From contig NZ_FNFF01000020.1 of assembly GCF_900100315.1 (NCBI RefSeq), positions 61,414-125,413 of the forward strand: a stretch of 64,000 nt of DNA, given 5' to 3'. The DNA is from Streptomyces indicus (GTDB lineage Bacteria > Actinomycetota > Actinomycetes > Streptomycetales > Streptomycetaceae). Below are positions 42,070-49,117 of this stretch, in pieces. The position numbers were made by a program, and so were the translations under genes. The notes under the pieces are model-generated. The model saw only the letters and a list, made by a program, of their open reading frames with translations, did no database searches and was not told the DNA's origin. How positions within the stretch are numbered: position 1 is the stretch's first letter; each line of letters starts with the position of its first letter.

Positions 42070-43329
42070 TCAGTACCCCCACCCGCGCAATCCCACCCAC
42101 AACGCCACCGTTGCCCCGGCCAGCGCGAGCGGTGTGGTGAGCAGACCGAGCACGGTGAACTCCCGCAGCCGTACGTCGTGGCCGTGCTGGAGCGCGATCC
42201 GCCGCCACAGGAGCGTGGCCAGCGAGCCCGTGTACGTGAGGTTCGGCCCGATGTTCACGCCGATCAGGACGGCGAGCACCGCGCCGGGGCCGGAGGGCGC
42301 GGCGAGCGGGAGCAGGGCGAGAACCGCGGGCAGGTTGTTGATCAGGTTCGCGAGGAGCGCGGCGAGCGCGGCCGTGCCGAGCAGTGCGGGCAGCGAGCTG
42401 CCGTCGGGCAGGACGCGGGCGAGGGCGTCGCCGAGCCCGTGGTCGACGACGGCCCGCACGATGATGCCGAGGCAGAGGACGAAGAGCAGGAACGGCCAGT
42501 GGGTGGCGCGGACGAGCGCTGCGGGTGTGGTGTGGCGCCTGCTCAGGGCCCGTACGGCCAGCACCGCCGCACCTGCCGCGGCCGCCCACGCGGGATCGAT
42601 GCCGACCGCGGACGCGACGGCGAACCCGGCAAGCGTCAGGCACACGGTGACCAGGGCGAACAGCGGCAGCTCGGGCGGCTCCTCGGCAGCCACCGGCTCG
42701 GCGGGCGCGTCGAGATCGGCGGCGAAGTAGCGGCGGAACACCACGTACTCGACGGCGATGGCCACCAGCCACGGCAGCAGCATGAGGAGCGCGAAGCGCG
42801 TGAAGCTGAGACCGGCTGCGGTGAACGCGAGCAGGTTCGTCAGATTCGATACGGGGAGCAGCAGCGAGGCCGTGTTGGAGAGATGGGCGCTCGCGTAGAC
42901 GTGGGGCGCGGGGCGCGCGCCCATCCTGGCGGCCGTGGCGAACACGACAGGGGTCAGCAGCACGACGGTGGCGTCCAGGCTGAGCGCCGCGGTGATCAGC
43001 GAGGCCAGCGTGAACACCGCGCCGAGCAGCCGGCGCGGACGCCGCCGGGCCCAGCGGGCCATCCAGGTCCCGCAGGCGTGGAAGAGCCCTTCGTCCGCGC
43101 AGAGCTGCGCGAGGACCAGGACCGCGGCGAGGAACCCGATCACCGGCCCGAGCCGGGCGGCCTCCTCCTCCACCTCCGCGAGCGGCAGCGCACCGGCAAG
43201 GATCACCACCCCCGCGGCAGGCACGGCGAACCACGCCTCGGCCCGCCCGAAAGGCCGCACGACGGCACACACGAGGGTCATGCCGAGGGCTGCCACGGCC
43301 AGGAACTCGATCAGCACGTATCTGATCAT
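42070..43329 (-). CDS. ArsB/NhaD/SLC13-type membrane permease
   Basis: A 419-aa polytopic protein starting MIRYVLIEFLAVAALGMTLVCAVVRPFGRAEAW, with about 11-12 helices. GFLAAVLVLAQLCADEGLF, LDATVVLLTPVVFA, SNTASLLLPVSNLTNLL and LANLINNLPAVLAL are hallmarks of the ion-transporter superfamily that holds ArsB, NhaD and CitM. The ion cannot be told; no arsR, arsC or other arsenic gene is nearby. A terminator lies between it and groEL. Confidence 0.8.
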   Translation of the reverse strand: MIRYVLIEFLAVAALGMTLVCAVVRPFGRAEAWFAVPAAGVVILAGALPLAEVEEEAARLGPVIGFLAAVLVLAQLCADEGLFHACGTWMARWARRRPRRLLGAVFTLASLITAALSLDATVVLLTPVVFATAARMGARPAPHVYASAHLSNTASLLLPVSNLTNLLAFTAAGLSFTRFALLMLLPWLVAIAVEYVVFRRYFAADLDAPAEPVAAEEPPELPLFALVTVCLTLAGFAVASAVGIDPAWAAAAGAAVLAVRALSRRHTTPAALVRATHWPFLLFVLCLGIIVRAVVDHGLGDALARVLPDGSSLPALLGTAALAALLANLINNLPAVLALLPLAAPSGPGAVLAVLIGVNIGPNLTYTGSLATLLWRRIALQHGHDVRLREFTVLGLLTTPLALAGATVALWVGLRGWGY

Positions 43330-43375
43330 CACCCCTGCGGCGGCCGGCTCCCGCCGCGGGCCCACCGCAGAACGC

Positions 43376-43413
43376 CCGAGGGCGGCACCCCCAGAAGGGA
43401 GTGCCGCCCTCGG
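43376..43413 (-). terminator. groEL terminator
   Basis: A 13-bp stem, CCGAGGGCGGCAC with GTGCCGCCCTCGG, around a 12-nt loop. It lies 42 bp downstream of the groEL stop. Confidence 0.85.
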
Positions 43414-43454
43414 CGTACAGCAGGTACGGCTCGTATGGACCCGATCCGCGAGGA

Positions 43455-45077
43455 TCAGAAGTCCATGTCACCGCCCGGCATGCCGCCCGGAGCGCCGGCA
43501 GCGGCCTTCTCCGGCTTGTCGGCGATGACGGCCTCGGTGGTGAGGAAGAGCGCGGCGATGGACGCGGCGTTCTGCAGCGCGGAACGCGTGACCTTCGCCG
43601 GGTCGATGATGCCCTGGGCGATCATGTCGACGTACTCACCGGTCGCGGCGTTGAGGCCGTGGCCGACGGGCAGGTTGCGCACCTTCTCCACGACGACGCC
43701 ACCCTCGAGACCACCGTTGACGGCGATCTGCTTGAGCGGGGCCTCGAGCGCGAGCTTCACGGCGTTGGCGCCGGTGGCCTCGTCGCCGTCGAGCTCGAGC
43801 TTCTCGAAGACCGAGGAGGCCTGGAGCAGGGCCACGCCACCACCGGCGACGATGCCCTCCTCGACGGCCGCCTTGGCGTTGCGCACGGCGTCCTCGATGC
43901 GGTGCTTGCGCTCCTTGAGCTCGACCTCGGTCGCGGCACCGGCCTTGATGACCGCCACGCCGCCGGCGAGCTTCGCGAGGCGCTCCTGGAGCTTCTCGCG
44001 GTCGTAGTCGGAGTCCGACTGCTCGATCTCGGCGCGGATCTGGTTCACGCGGCCGTTGACGGCCTCGCTGTCACCGGCGCCGTCGACGATCGTGGTCTCG
44101 TCCTTGGTGATGACGACCTTGCGGGCGCGGCCGAGCAGGTCCACGGTCGCGTTCTCGAGCTTGAGACCGACCTCCTCGGAGATGACCTCGCCGCCCGTGA
44201 GGATGGCGATGTCGTTCAGCATCGCCTTGCGGCGGTCGCCGAAGCCCGGGGCCTTGACGGCCACGGAGCGGAAGGTGCCCTTGATCTTGTTGACGACCAG
44301 GGTGGACAGGGCCTCGCCCTCGACGTCCTCGGCGATGATCAGCAGCGGCTTGCCGGACTGCATGACCTTCTCCAGGAGCGGCAGCAGGTCCTTGACCGAG
44401 CCGATCTTGGAGTTGGCGATGAGGATGTACGGGTCCTCGAGGACGGCCTCCATGCGCTCCATGTCGGTCGCGAAGTACGCCGAGATGTAGCCCTTGTCGA
44501 AGCGCATGCCCTCGGTGAGCTCCAGCTCCAGACCGAAGGTCTGGGCCTCCTCGACCGTGATGACGCCTTCCTTGCCAACCTTGTCCATGGCCTCGGCGAT
44601 GAGCTCGCCGATCTGGGTGTCGGCGGCGGAGATGGAGGCGGTCGAAGCGATCTGCTCCTTGGTCTCGACCTCCTTGGCCTGGTCGAGCAGCGCACCGGAG
44701 ACGGCCTCGACGGCCTTCTCGATGCCGCGCTTGAGGGCCATCGGGTTGGCACCCGCGGCCACGTTGCGCAGACCCTCGCGGACGAGCGCCTGGGCGAGAA
44801 CGGTGGCGGTGGTCGTACCGTCGCCGGCGACGTCGTCCGTCTTCTTGGCGACTTCCTTGACCAGCTCGGCGCCGATCTTCTCGTACGGGTCCTCGAGCTC
44901 GATCTCCTTGGCGATGGAGACACCATCGTTGGTGATCGTGGGGGCGCCCCACTTCTTCTCGAGGACGACGTTGCGGCCCTTGGGGCCAAGGGTGACCTTG
45001 ACGGCGTCGGCGAGCTGGTTCATCCCGCGCTCGAGACCGCGCCGTGCCTCCTCGTCGAACGCGATGATCTTGGCCAT
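43455..45077 (-). CDS. groEL2: chaperonin GroEL (HSP60), stand-alone
   Basis: A 540-aa chaperonin of normal length starting MAKIIAFDEEARRGLERGMNQLADAVKVTLGPKGRNVVLEKKWG. It has the GDGTTTATVLAQ ATP loop, LEDPYEKIGAEL and AAVEEGIVAGGGVALLQ. The C-terminus ends GGMPGGDMDF, the Gly/Met tail of typical GroEL rather than the His-rich tail of many actinobacterial GroEL1 copies. There is no groES next to it, as for Streptomyces groEL2. Two CIRCE sites in the leader show heat-shock control by HrcA. Confidence 0.96.
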   Translation of the reverse strand: MAKIIAFDEEARRGLERGMNQLADAVKVTLGPKGRNVVLEKKWGAPTITNDGVSIAKEIELEDPYEKIGAELVKEVAKKTDDVAGDGTTTATVLAQALVREGLRNVAAGANPMALKRGIEKAVEAVSGALLDQAKEVETKEQIASTASISAADTQIGELIAEAMDKVGKEGVITVEEAQTFGLELELTEGMRFDKGYISAYFATDMERMEAVLEDPYILIANSKIGSVKDLLPLLEKVMQSGKPLLIIAEDVEGEALSTLVVNKIKGTFRSVAVKAPGFGDRRKAMLNDIAILTGGEVISEEVGLKLENATVDLLGRARKVVITKDETTIVDGAGDSEAVNGRVNQIRAEIEQSDSDYDREKLQERLAKLAGGVAVIKAGAATEVELKERKHRIEDAVRNAKAAVEEGIVAGGGVALLQASSVFEKLELDGDEATGANAVKLALEAPLKQIAVNGGLEGGVVVEKVRNLPVGHGLNAATGEYVDMIAQGIIDPAKVTRSALQNAASIAALFLTTEAVIADKPEKAAAGAPGGMPGGDMDF

Positions 45078-45206
45078 GTGAAGTGGTCCTCCCGGACAGG
45101 GGTGGATTGCTCCGGATCGAGCGCGATGCCCGCGACGGACGGCCCCCGGTCCTGGCGGTTCCTTGCCCCACCCGGCCCGTGGACCTCATCGGTCCGATCC
45201 AAGTTT

Positions 45207-45233
45207 CTGTCACTCTCACTGGGAGAGTGCTAA
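45207..45233. promoter_or_regulatory. CIRCE element 1 (HrcA operator)
   Basis: CTGTCACTC, nine bases, then GAGTGCTAA. The right arm is perfect; the left keeps six of nine bases. It lies about 130 bp before the groEL start. Confidence 0.8.
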
Positions 45234-45242
45234 CGCCAATGA

Positions 45243-45269
45243 TTAGCACTCGCCCCTATCGAGTGCAAG
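45243..45269. promoter_or_regulatory. CIRCE element 2 (HrcA operator)
   Basis: TTAGCACTC, nine bases, then GAGTGCAAG. The left arm is perfect and the right keeps seven of nine. It is 36 bp from CIRCE 1, so the two perfect arms face each other. Confidence 0.8.
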
Positions 45270-45327
45270 CGAGTCTCTGGTTTCGGCCGACTGCGCGGAG
45301 GCCTCCGGCCGGGTGCCGCTGTGCCCA

Positions 45328-45373
45328 CCCTCCCCCAAGCTCTCAACTTCGTTCGAGCAGGGGGGACCCCCAT
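45328..45373. repeat. Streptomyces-type interspersed palindromic repeat
   Basis: Begins CCCTCCCCCAAGCTCTCAAC and ends GAGCAGGGGGGACCCCCAT. I recognise this as a widespread Streptomyces intergenic element. The C-run and G-run can pair, giving a hairpin between the groEL promoter region and the csp terminator. Confidence 0.75.
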
Positions 45374-45418
45374 CGCCCTGCGGCACGACTGCCCACAGCT
45401 GGGTGGGGCACAAAGAGA

Positions 45419-45450
45419 AGGGTCCGCACCCCTTGCGGGATGCGGACCCT
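45419..45450 (-). terminator. terminator of the csp gene
   Basis: A 10-bp stem, AGGGTCCGCA with TGCGGACCCT, around a 12-nt loop. It lies 33 bp after the csp stop. Together with the CIRCE sites and the interspersed repeat it fills the 405-bp gap 45078-45482. Confidence 0.8.
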
Positions 45451-45482
45451 CCATCACGTCGTTGCAGACTGCTCCGGCGCGA

Positions 45483-45686
45483 TCAGGCAGTCACGCGGAC
45501 CATGTCCGCCTGCGGCCCCTTCTGACCCTGCGAGATCTCGAACTCGACCCGCTGGCCCTCTTCAAGGGTGCGGTAGCCGTCCATCTGAATCGCGCTGTAG
45601 TGGACGAATACATCCGCACCACCGTCGACCGCGATGAAGCCGTAGCCCTTCTCCGCGTTGAACCACTTGACGGTGCCCTGAGCCAT
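45483..45686 (-). CDS. cspA: cold-shock protein, CspA/ScoF type
   Basis: A 67-aa protein starting MAQGTVKWFNAEKGYGFIAVDGGADVFVHYSAIQ, with GGGGAG 6 nt upstream. Both RNP motifs (KGYGFI and DVFVHYSAI) are intact, and the length is that of a single cold-shock domain. It binds single-stranded RNA and DNA and acts as an RNA chaperone. A long A+T-richer leader region lies upstream, which fits post-transcriptional control of a strongly expressed csp gene. Confidence 0.95.
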   Translation of the reverse strand: MAQGTVKWFNAEKGYGFIAVDGGADVFVHYSAIQMDGYRTLEEGQRVEFEISQGQKGPQADMVRVTA

Positions 45687-46158
45687 GCCTAACTCCCCTA
45701 TTACTGGCCCTTGCACAGATCCACACTTCGCGGATCCGGGTCAGAACTCACCCCCCGACAGGTGGGGGTGTGCGCGCCGGAACGCGTCGACCGCCGCTGA
45801 ATGTATCTGTCCAACTGCCGTCTGCAACAGGTCAATCGGACGAGAATTCTGGGCACGACCGATCGGGAATTTACGGAGAATTCGCTGGAGTTCAGGGCAA
45901 GTCGGGCCGGACAAAGGGCTCGAATCGTGCAAATGGCGCGAGCGTCGTTGCGAGTTCTTGGCGGTGTGCACGCGAGTTCTCATATGACCCCGGCACACTC
46001 TCTGCGCGCCTGCCTCGAAAGGCGAAACAGCATTCCCAACTGTACCGCGCTCAACCATGCAGAATTGCCCCCTCCGCTTCCCGTACGGAAGCTCGCACGG
46101 GAAGCGGAGAGGGCAATCGCGGAACGCGGGAAGCGGAACGCGGCGTGAAGCGGAAAGC
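45687..46158. other. 472-bp intergenic region: csp leader, A+T-rich block and hairpins
   Basis: Near the csp start, CACCCCC/GGGGGTG arms (45749-45770) make a stem in the likely csp leader. From about 45785 to 46060 the DNA is clearly A+T-richer than the rest of the window (for instance AATTTACGGAGAATTCGCTGG). Frames here on both strands lack ribosome sites and domains, so I call it non-coding: probably the csp promoter and upstream control region. A long terminator hairpin closes its right end. Confidence 0.6.
46065..46116. terminator. 20-bp stem terminator hairpin
   Basis: TTGCCCCCTCCGCTTCCCGT (46065-46084) pairs with 46097-46116, with one mismatch in 20 and a 12-nt loop. It lies 43 bp downstream of the MoaD-like gene's stop and most likely ends the thrC transcript. 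Confidence 0.8.
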
Positions 46159-46434
46159 TCAGCCTCCGGCGACGGCCGGGATGATCGAGACGCCGGCCCC
46201 GTCCGGGGTGGCCGTCTCCAGGCCCTGCTCGAAGCGCACGTCGTCGTCGTTCACGTACACGTTCACGAAGCGGCGCAGCTTGCCCTGGTCGTCCAGGACG
46301 CGGGCGGCGATCCCGGTGTGGTTCTTCTCCAGGTCGGCGATGACCTCGGCGAGGGTCGCACCCTCGGCCGGGACCTCCGCCTGGCCGCCGGTGTAGGTGC
46401 GCAGGATGGTGGGGATGCGGACGTTCACGCTCAT
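46159..46434 (-). CDS. MoaD/ThiS-family sulfur-carrier protein
   Basis: A 91-aa ubiquitin-fold protein starting MSVNVRIPTILRTYTGGQAEVPAEGATLAEVIADLEKNHTG. It ends IIPAVAGG; the C-terminal Gly-Gly is where such carriers take up sulfur as thiocarboxylate. The FVNVYVNDDDVRFEQGLETATPDGAGVSIIP body is CysO-like. It lies 35 bp downstream of thrC. In mycobacteria CysO works with CysM and Mec in cysteine synthesis; neither partner is here, so its client may be elsewhere. Confidence 0.9.
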   Translation of the reverse strand: MSVNVRIPTILRTYTGGQAEVPAEGATLAEVIADLEKNHTGIAARVLDDQGKLRRFVNVYVNDDDVRFEQGLETATPDGAGVSIIPAVAGG

Positions 46435-46469
46435 GGGACTTCAGGCCTTTCGGGAGGGATACGAGGAGA

Positions 46470-47756
46470 TCAGCCGGCCAGACCGGCGGCGCGGAACGCG
46501 TCCAGGTTCGGGCGGATGGTCGCGGTCGCGCCGGTGCCGGCGACCGCGTCGAGGGTCTTCAGGCCGTCGCCGGTGTTGAGCACCACGGTGGTCTTCGACG
46601 GGTCGAGGACGCCTTCCTTGATGAGCTTGCGCGTCACGCCCACCGTCACACCGCCCGCCGTCTCGGCGAAGATGCCCTCGGTCTGCGCGAGCAGCTTGAT
46701 CGCGTCCACGACCTGCTCGTCGTTCACATCCTCCACCGCACCGCCGGTGCGGCGCGCGATGTCGAGCACGTAGGGGCCGTCGGCCGGGTTGCCGATCGCG
46801 AGCGACTTGGCGATGGTGTCCGGCTTCTGCGGGCGTACGACGTCGTGGCCGCCCTTGAAGGCCGTGGAGACCGGGGAGCAGCCCTCGGCCTGGGCGCCGA
46901 AGATCTTGTACGGCTTGTCCTCGACGAGACCGAGCTTGATCAGCTCCTGAAGACCCTTGTCGATCTTCGTGAGCTGCGAGCCGGAGGCGATCGGGATCAC
47001 CAGCTGGTCGGGCAGCTGCCAGCCGAGCTGCTCGCAGATCTCGTACGCGAGGGTCTTGGAGCCCTCGGCGTAGTACGGGCGCAGGTTCACGTTCACGAAG
47101 CCCCAGCCCTCGCCCAGCGGGTCGCCGATGAGCTCGGAGCAGAAGCGGTTCACGTCGTCGTAGTTGCCCTCGATGGCCACGAGCTCGCCGCCGTAGACCG
47201 CGGCCATGACGACCTTGCCCTGCTCCAGGTCGTGCGGGATGAACACGCAGGATCGGAAGCCGGCGCGGGCCGCGGCGGCGCCGACGGCGCCCGCGAGGTT
47301 GCCCGTCGAGGAGCAGGAGAGGGTGGTGAAGCCGAAGGCGCGGGCGGCCTCGATGGCCTGGGCGACGACGCGGTCCTTGAAGGAGTGCGTGGGGTTGCCG
47401 GAGTCGTCCTTGATGAACAACTTGCCCTGGTCGACGCCGAGTTCACGGGCGAGGTTGTCGGCCTTGACGAGCTTGGTCCAGCCGGGGTTGAGGTTCGGCT
47501 TCTCGGCGACGTCGGCCGGGACGGGAAGCAGCGGGGCGTAGCGCCAGACGTTGGCGGGGCCCGCCTCGATGCGGCGGCGCAGCTCTTCGGTCTCGTAGGC
47601 GGAGAAGTCGTACGCGATCTCGAGCGGGCCGAAACACTCCTCGCAGGCGAAGACCGGGCCGAGCGGGACGCGGTGGCCGCACTCGCGGCAGCTCAGCGCG
47701 GTGGCGGGACCGAGATCCACAGAGGTGGTGGCGGTTTCAACAGTCTGTACAGCCAT
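46470..47756 (-). CDS. thrC: threonine synthase
   Basis: A 428-aa PLP enzyme starting MAVQTVETATTSVDLGPATALSCRECGHRVPLGP. An N-terminal zinc ribbon has Cys23/Cys26 and Cys38/Cys41, an add-on seen in many actinobacterial and archaeal ThrC. The PLP lysine is Lys127 in DSGNPTHSFKDR; SCSSTGNLAGAVGAAAA binds the phosphate. It converts O-phosphohomoserine to threonine. A SAM-I riboswitch ends 20 nt before the ATG, placing the Thr branch under control by SAM. The MoaD-like gene follows on the same transcript. Confidence 0.95.
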   Translation of the reverse strand: MAVQTVETATTSVDLGPATALSCRECGHRVPLGPVFACEECFGPLEIAYDFSAYETEELRRRIEAGPANVWRYAPLLPVPADVAEKPNLNPGWTKLVKADNLARELGVDQGKLFIKDDSGNPTHSFKDRVVAQAIEAARAFGFTTLSCSSTGNLAGAVGAAAARAGFRSCVFIPHDLEQGKVVMAAVYGGELVAIEGNYDDVNRFCSELIGDPLGEGWGFVNVNLRPYYAEGSKTLAYEICEQLGWQLPDQLVIPIASGSQLTKIDKGLQELIKLGLVEDKPYKIFGAQAEGCSPVSTAFKGGHDVVRPQKPDTIAKSLAIGNPADGPYVLDIARRTGGAVEDVNDEQVVDAIKLLAQTEGIFAETAGGVTVGVTRKLIKEGVLDPSKTTVVLNTGDGLKTLDAVAGTGATATIRPNLDAFRAAGLAG

Positions 47757-47776
47757 GGCAGGCGAGGCCCTTTCTC

Positions 47777-47918
47777 CTCATCTTCCTCATGACGCACTTC
47801 GCCATGAGACGGATTTGGCACCTTCCCTAGCCATGGACCTCGCGTCGCGCGGTGCGAGAACTGGCTGGAGGGTTGCCGGGGCTTCAACGGGCCGTATCCC
47901 TCTGCCCCTCTGGATGAG
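47777..47918 (-). ncRNA. SAM-I (S-box) riboswitch before thrC
   Basis: On the minus strand the leader reads CUCAUCCAGAGGGGCAGAGG, then GAUACGGCCCGUUGAAGCCC, CGGCAACC, and after the P3 arm GGUGCCAAAUCC. These are the conserved SAM-I core elements in order. P3 is formed by CCCU-CCAGCC with GGCU-AGGG. P4 is a 9-bp stem at 47786-47808. P1 is closed by CUCAUC (47913-47918) with GAUGAG (47777-47782). The P1 3' strand runs straight into the ribosome-binding region (GAGAAAGGG), suggesting translational control without a terminator. Confidence 0.9.
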
Positions 47919-48068
47919 CGGTATGACCTGGTGTCCTCCAGGTGTTTGTGACGCGATGACCCCCGACATGCGGCCGTCATGCGCGTTGTTCAAGACTGTA
48001 ACCGAAGGCCCCGGCCGTTGAGATAGTCGTCCGAACGGCGAGATGGATCACATGAGGAGTGGGCAGAC

Positions 48069-49040
48069 GTGCTCGAAGAGGTGGAGCGCTGGCTTCGGGA
48101 GCGCTCCTGGTCGGCGAAGGACCGGCCGCTCGACGTCCTGCTCGCCGAGAAGGCGCGGCAGGGCACGACGGTCAGTGTCGTGCTGCCCGCCCTCGACGAG
48201 GAGGCCACGGTCGGGCAGATCGTGGCCGTGATCCGGCGCGAGCTGATGAGCCCCGCCTGCCCGCTCGTGGACGAGCTCGTGGTGATCGACTCCGGTTCGG
48301 GCGACCGTACGGCCGAAGTGGCCGCGGCGGCCGGCGCCCGCGTGGTGCACCGCGACGCGATACTCCCGCGGATCCCCGCCGTGCCCGGCAAGGGCGAGGT
48401 GCTGTGGCGCTCGCTGCTCGTGACGAGCGGCGAGATCGTGTGCTTCGTGGACGCGGATCTGCGCGAGTTCTCGCCGGACTTCGTGAGCGGCATCGTGGGC
48501 CCGCTGCTCACCGAGCCGGACGTGCAGTTCGTGAAGGCGATGTACGACCGGCCGCTCGGGGACGAGGCCGGGACGGGCGGGGGCGCCCGCAACGACCAGG
48601 GCGGACGCGTCACCGAGCTGGTCGCCCGCCCGCTGCTCAACCTGCACTGGCCCCAACTGGCGGGATTCGTCCAGCCGTTGGGCGGCGAGTACGCGGCCCG
48701 CCGCTCGCTGCTCGAACGGCTCCCCTTCCCCGTCGGATACGGCGTGGAGCTCGGCCTGCTCGTCGATGCGCTGCACACCGTCGGCCTCGACGCCCTCGCG
48801 CAGGTCGACGTCGGCGTGCGCAAGCACCGCCACCAGGACGGCAAGGCGCTCGGCCGGATGGCGGCGGCCATCTACCGGACCGCGCAGCTGCGGCTGGCCC
48901 GCGGCCATCTCGTGCGGCCACGGCTCACGCAGTTCGAGCGGGGCGCGGACGGGTTCGAGCCGCGGACGCACGACGTGGACACCGAGGAGCGGCCGCCGAT
49001 GGCCTCGGTGGCGGAGTACAGGGCACGACGGGTGGCGTAG
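48069..49040 (+). CDS. gpgS: glucosyl-3-phosphoglycerate synthase
   Basis: A 323-aa GT-A (GT81) enzyme from a GTG (VLEEVERWLRERSWSAKDRPLDVLLAEK), with TGAGGAGTG upstream. The N-terminal VSVVLPALDEEATVG and the DxD-like FVDADLREFSPDFV bind NDP-glucose and metal; GFVQPLGGEYAARRSLLERLPFPVGYGVE binds the acceptor. GpgS makes glucosyl-3-phosphoglycerate, the first step toward glucosylglycerate and methylglucose lipopolysaccharides. No phosphatase gene (gpgP) is adjacent. Confidence 0.92.
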   Translation: MLEEVERWLRERSWSAKDRPLDVLLAEKARQGTTVSVVLPALDEEATVGQIVAVIRRELMSPACPLVDELVVIDSGSGDRTAEVAAAAGARVVHRDAILPRIPAVPGKGEVLWRSLLVTSGEIVCFVDADLREFSPDFVSGIVGPLLTEPDVQFVKAMYDRPLGDEAGTGGGARNDQGGRVTELVARPLLNLHWPQLAGFVQPLGGEYAARRSLLERLPFPVGYGVELGLLVDALHTVGLDALAQVDVGVRKHRHQDGKALGRMAAAIYRTAQLRLARGHLVRPRLTQFERGADGFEPRTHDVDTEERPPMASVAEYRARRVA

Positions 49041-49117
49041 GCCCGCGCTTGCGTGGCGGAACCGGAGCCGATCATGGATATTGCCTAAATTTCCCATTTA
49101 TGTGGGTTAGACAAGCA

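Noticed and set aside
42178..44007. 609-codon frame on the + strand
   Set aside because: Shadow of the permease and groEL genes.
45801..46148. 115-codon frame in the A+T-rich block
   Set aside because: No ribosome site, no domain, crosses a terminator hairpin and has atypical codon use.
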